Assembly: GCA_017553025.1 (NCBI GenBank)
Contig: JAFZNF010000039.1
Location: 1 to 5,234, forward strand
Source of the DNA: Clostridia bacterium
Lineage (GTDB): Bacteria > Bacillota_A > Clostridia > UBA1381
DNA length: 5,234 bases
Direction: 5' to 3'
Position 1 is the first letter of the stretch. Each line of letters opens with the position of its first letter. The notes below the pieces were generated by a model. It was not told the DNA's origin. It worked only from the letters and a program-made list of their open reading frames with translations, and ran no database searches. Below are positions 4,953-5,234 of this stretch, piece after piece. A program made the position numbers and the translations under genes.

Positions 4953-5234
4953 ATGGCATTAACAAAAATAAGCGATTTGGTAAATCCTAAGGTTATGGCG
5001 GATATGATTTCCGCAAAAATTGAAAAGAAAATCGTGGTTGCGCCTTTTGCAAAGGTTGACGATAGCTTGGCAGGCGTTGCGGGCGATACAATCGTTGTTC
5101 CGCAGTATTCGTACATTGGCGACGCGGCTGATGTTGCGGAGGGCGTGGCAGTCGGCACAACAAAGCTTGTTACGACAACCACCGAGGCGACGATCAAAAA
5201 GGCAATGAAGGCGGTTGAGCTTTCCGATGAGGCG
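4953..5234 (+). CDS. Phage major capsid protein, N-terminal 94 residues (truncated by window end)
   Basis: The frame is open from ATG 4953 to the window edge. The N-terminus reads KISDLVNPKVMADMISAKIE (5-24), followed by VVAPFAKVDDSLAGVAGDTIVVPQY (28-52), YIGDAADVAEG (54-64) and a Thr-rich strand (70-80), ending KAMKAVELSDEA. This arrangement is typical of major capsid proteins that follow GP20 scaffolds in clostridial phages, often annotated as the N4-gp56 family. That family label is from memory and less certain than the capsid role. The protein should form the HK97-fold shell. The ribosome site AAAGG (4935-4939) is 13 bases upstream, longer than usual; a nearer ATG at 4942 opens a six-codon frame that overlaps this start. 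Confidence 0.87.
   Translation, partial: MALTKISDLVNPKVMADMISAKIEKKIVVAPFAKVDDSLAGVAGDTIVVPQYSYIGDAADVAEGVAVGTTKLVTTTTEATIKKAMKAVELSDEA

Noticed and set aside
4940..5208. Open frames over the capsid gene (4940-5197 minus, 5020-5208 plus)
   Set aside because: The capsid frame has strong family motifs; the others are Ser/Thr/Val-rich or Arg-rich shadows of it.

Overview
The window looks like the left end of a prophage or phage-derived element next to a sporulation gene in a spore-forming Bacillota, probably class Clostridia. The first 64 bases end a reading frame whose last residues (AAGFLGKHME) closely resemble the C-terminus of SpoVT, a forespore regulator. Strong GGAGG-type ribosome sites, moderate-to-low GC and phage families typical of Clostridia fit this. 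The species cannot be named from the sequence.

Layout. A 13-bp-stem hairpin (66-95) ends both the spoVT-like gene and the convergent phage repressor gene. The repressor (95-730, minus strand) joins an XRE helix-turn-helix to a LexA/S24 self-cleaving domain with Ser126, Lys164 and a Cys94-Gly95 cleavage site visible. The divergent control region (731-958) holds two sigma-A-type promoters facing away from each other and four copies of an 11-bp dyad, CAC(A/G)AAA(C/T)GTG. One copy lies in the spacer of the repressor promoter. Three lie just upstream of, inside and just downstream of the rightward promoter. This looks like an SOS-inducible genetic switch.

The rightward operon starts with a 65-residue zinc-ribbon-like protein (959-1156) and a 104-residue DUF1492/ArpU-like protein with a sigma-region-4-like end (1174-1488). 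A 59-base gap (1489-1547) carries an imperfect dyad and an extended -10 element, a candidate late promoter. The packaging and head genes follow in tight order: small terminase (1548-1991), large terminase (1972-3138), SPP1/A118-type portal (3144-4478), GP20-type scaffold (4459-4902) and the N-terminal part of the major capsid protein (from 4953, cut by the window end).

How the genes work together (inference). DNA damage would activate RecA, the repressor would cleave itself, and the rightward promoter would fire. The DUF1492-like protein could then turn on the terminase-head operon. The notable point is what is absent: no integrase, excisionase, antirepressor or replication gene lies between the repressor and terminase or between spoVT and the repressor. 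This short control module leading straight into packaging genes recalls PBSX-type defective phages, although replication or integration genes could lie beyond the right edge. No single novel system is evident; the points most worth checking are the compact architecture, the operator array, the candidate late promoter and two unusual translation starts.
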